Assembly (NCBI GenBank): GCA_019409045.1
Contig: DXVG01000155.1
Location: 1 to 5,117, forward strand
Direction of reading: 5' to 3'
Origin: Clostridiales bacterium
GTDB lineage: Bacteria > Bacillota > Clostridia > Christensenellales > Aristaeellaceae
DNA length: 5,117 bases
Position numbers and translations under genes: made by a program. The notes under the pieces are model-generated. The model was not told where the DNA came from. It saw nothing but the letters and a program-made list of their open reading frames with translations, and did not search any database. Each line of letters opens with the position of its first letter. Within the stretch, counting starts at the first letter, position 1. This document shows, in pieces, positions 4,995-5,117 of the stretch.

Positions 4995-5045
4995 GCTTGC
5001 AAACAAGGTTTCTTACATGGCCGTATGTGACCGCAGTTTGCAAGC
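4995..5045. repeat. 10-bp inverted repeat enclosing a nested hairpin
   Basis: GCTTGCAAAC (4995-5004) and GTTTGCAAGC (5036-5045) are exact reverse complements. Inside, TTACAT (5013-5018) pairs with ATGTGA (5025-5030, one G-U) around GGCCGT. An alternative 6-pair stem, GCAAGC/GCTTGC (4978-4983 with 4995-5000), shares one arm. Shortly after comes GATTGA-GGG-TCAATC (5058-5072). The density of self-complementary sequence suggests a structured RNA, a mobile-element end or a repeat unit; I cannot tell which. Confidence 0.4.
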
Positions 5046-5117
5046 GATGCTGACGCTGATTGAGGGTCAATCCCAAATTCTGTGTAAACTCCAAATGAGG
5101 CATGAACAGAGCAGGAT
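5017..5117 (+). CDS. Unidentified protein, N-terminal fragment running off the window
   Basis: From ATG 5017 the frame stays open to the last base, coding for at least 33 residues (MAVCDRSLQAMLTLIEGQ, then SQILCKLQMRHEQSR). The composition is that of an ordinary soluble helical protein, but I do not recognise it. The frame has no stop back to 4942, so an upstream start such as TTG 4966 is possible. The only Shine-Dalgarno-like sequence for 5017 is AAGG (5005-5008) at 8 bases. The surrounding 187 bases are about 49% G+C, well below the other genes, which suggests sequence of a different origin. No promoter could be assigned. Confidence is limited because the fragment is short and overlaps an inverted repeat. 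Confidence 0.4.
   Translation, partial: MAVCDRSLQAMLTLIEGQSQILCKLQMRHEQSR

Noticed and set aside
4800..5030. 76-codon open frame on the + strand overlapping the transporter end
   Set aside because: It begins within the transporter in another frame and reads through three hairpins. The composition is unlike a real protein and there is no ribosome-binding site.
4931..5117. Insertion sequence or CRISPR array in the AT-richer end
   Set aside because: There is no transposase motif, no direct-repeat target duplication and no regularly spaced repeats within the window. Only inverted repeats are visible.

Overview
The window is a stretch of GC-rich chromosome (roughly two thirds G+C by eye) with all supported genes on the + strand. 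Gene order and protein families point to a Firmicute of the Clostridia type. The tail of sepF is followed by yggT/ylmG, ylmH and divIVA, then a small DUF5665-type membrane protein, lspA and an RluD/YlyB-type pseudouridine synthase. This matches the well-known Bacillus subtilis cluster sepF-ylmG-ylmH-divIVA-ileS-ylyA-lspA-ylyB, except that ileS is absent and DUF5665 sits where ylyA would be. I cannot name the species.

Layout. Bases 1-1204 hold sepF (3' end only), yggT and ylmH, packed with 2-3 base gaps. A 109-base gap with an inverted repeat precedes divIVA (1314-1901), which ends at a long GC-rich hairpin with a T tract (1923-1975). A second tight unit, DUF5665-lspA-rluD (2030-3654), has a 1-base gap and an 8-base overlap. 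A perfect consensus sigma-A promoter (TTGACA, 17 bases, TATAAT; 3651-3679) overlaps the rluD stop codon. It drives a leader of about 180 bases ahead of an MgtE-type magnesium transporter gene (3869-4855), whose product lacks the usual N-terminal domain. Four hairpins in a row follow (4846-4957). The last ~190 bases drop to about 49% G+C and hold palindromic sequence plus the start of an unidentified reading frame that runs off the window.

How the genes fit together. SepF, YggT/YlmG and DivIVA belong to division-site and pole biology: Z-ring anchoring, a small membrane protein, and curvature or polar scaffolding. YlmH and RluD are RNA-binding, translation-related proteins with S4 domains. LspA matures lipoproteins. 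The magnesium transporter has its own promoter and seems to be a separate regulatory unit.

The most interesting part is the transporter leader. It has a near-perfect Shine-Dalgarno followed by a possible 19-codon leader peptide, and a long imperfect hairpin (3739-3790). The 3' arm of that hairpin can instead pair over 8 bases with the transporter's start-codon region (3864-3871). I see no match to the known M-box magnesium riboswitch, so this may be an undescribed leader-peptide or RNA switch. That is inference and needs folding, comparative and expression data.
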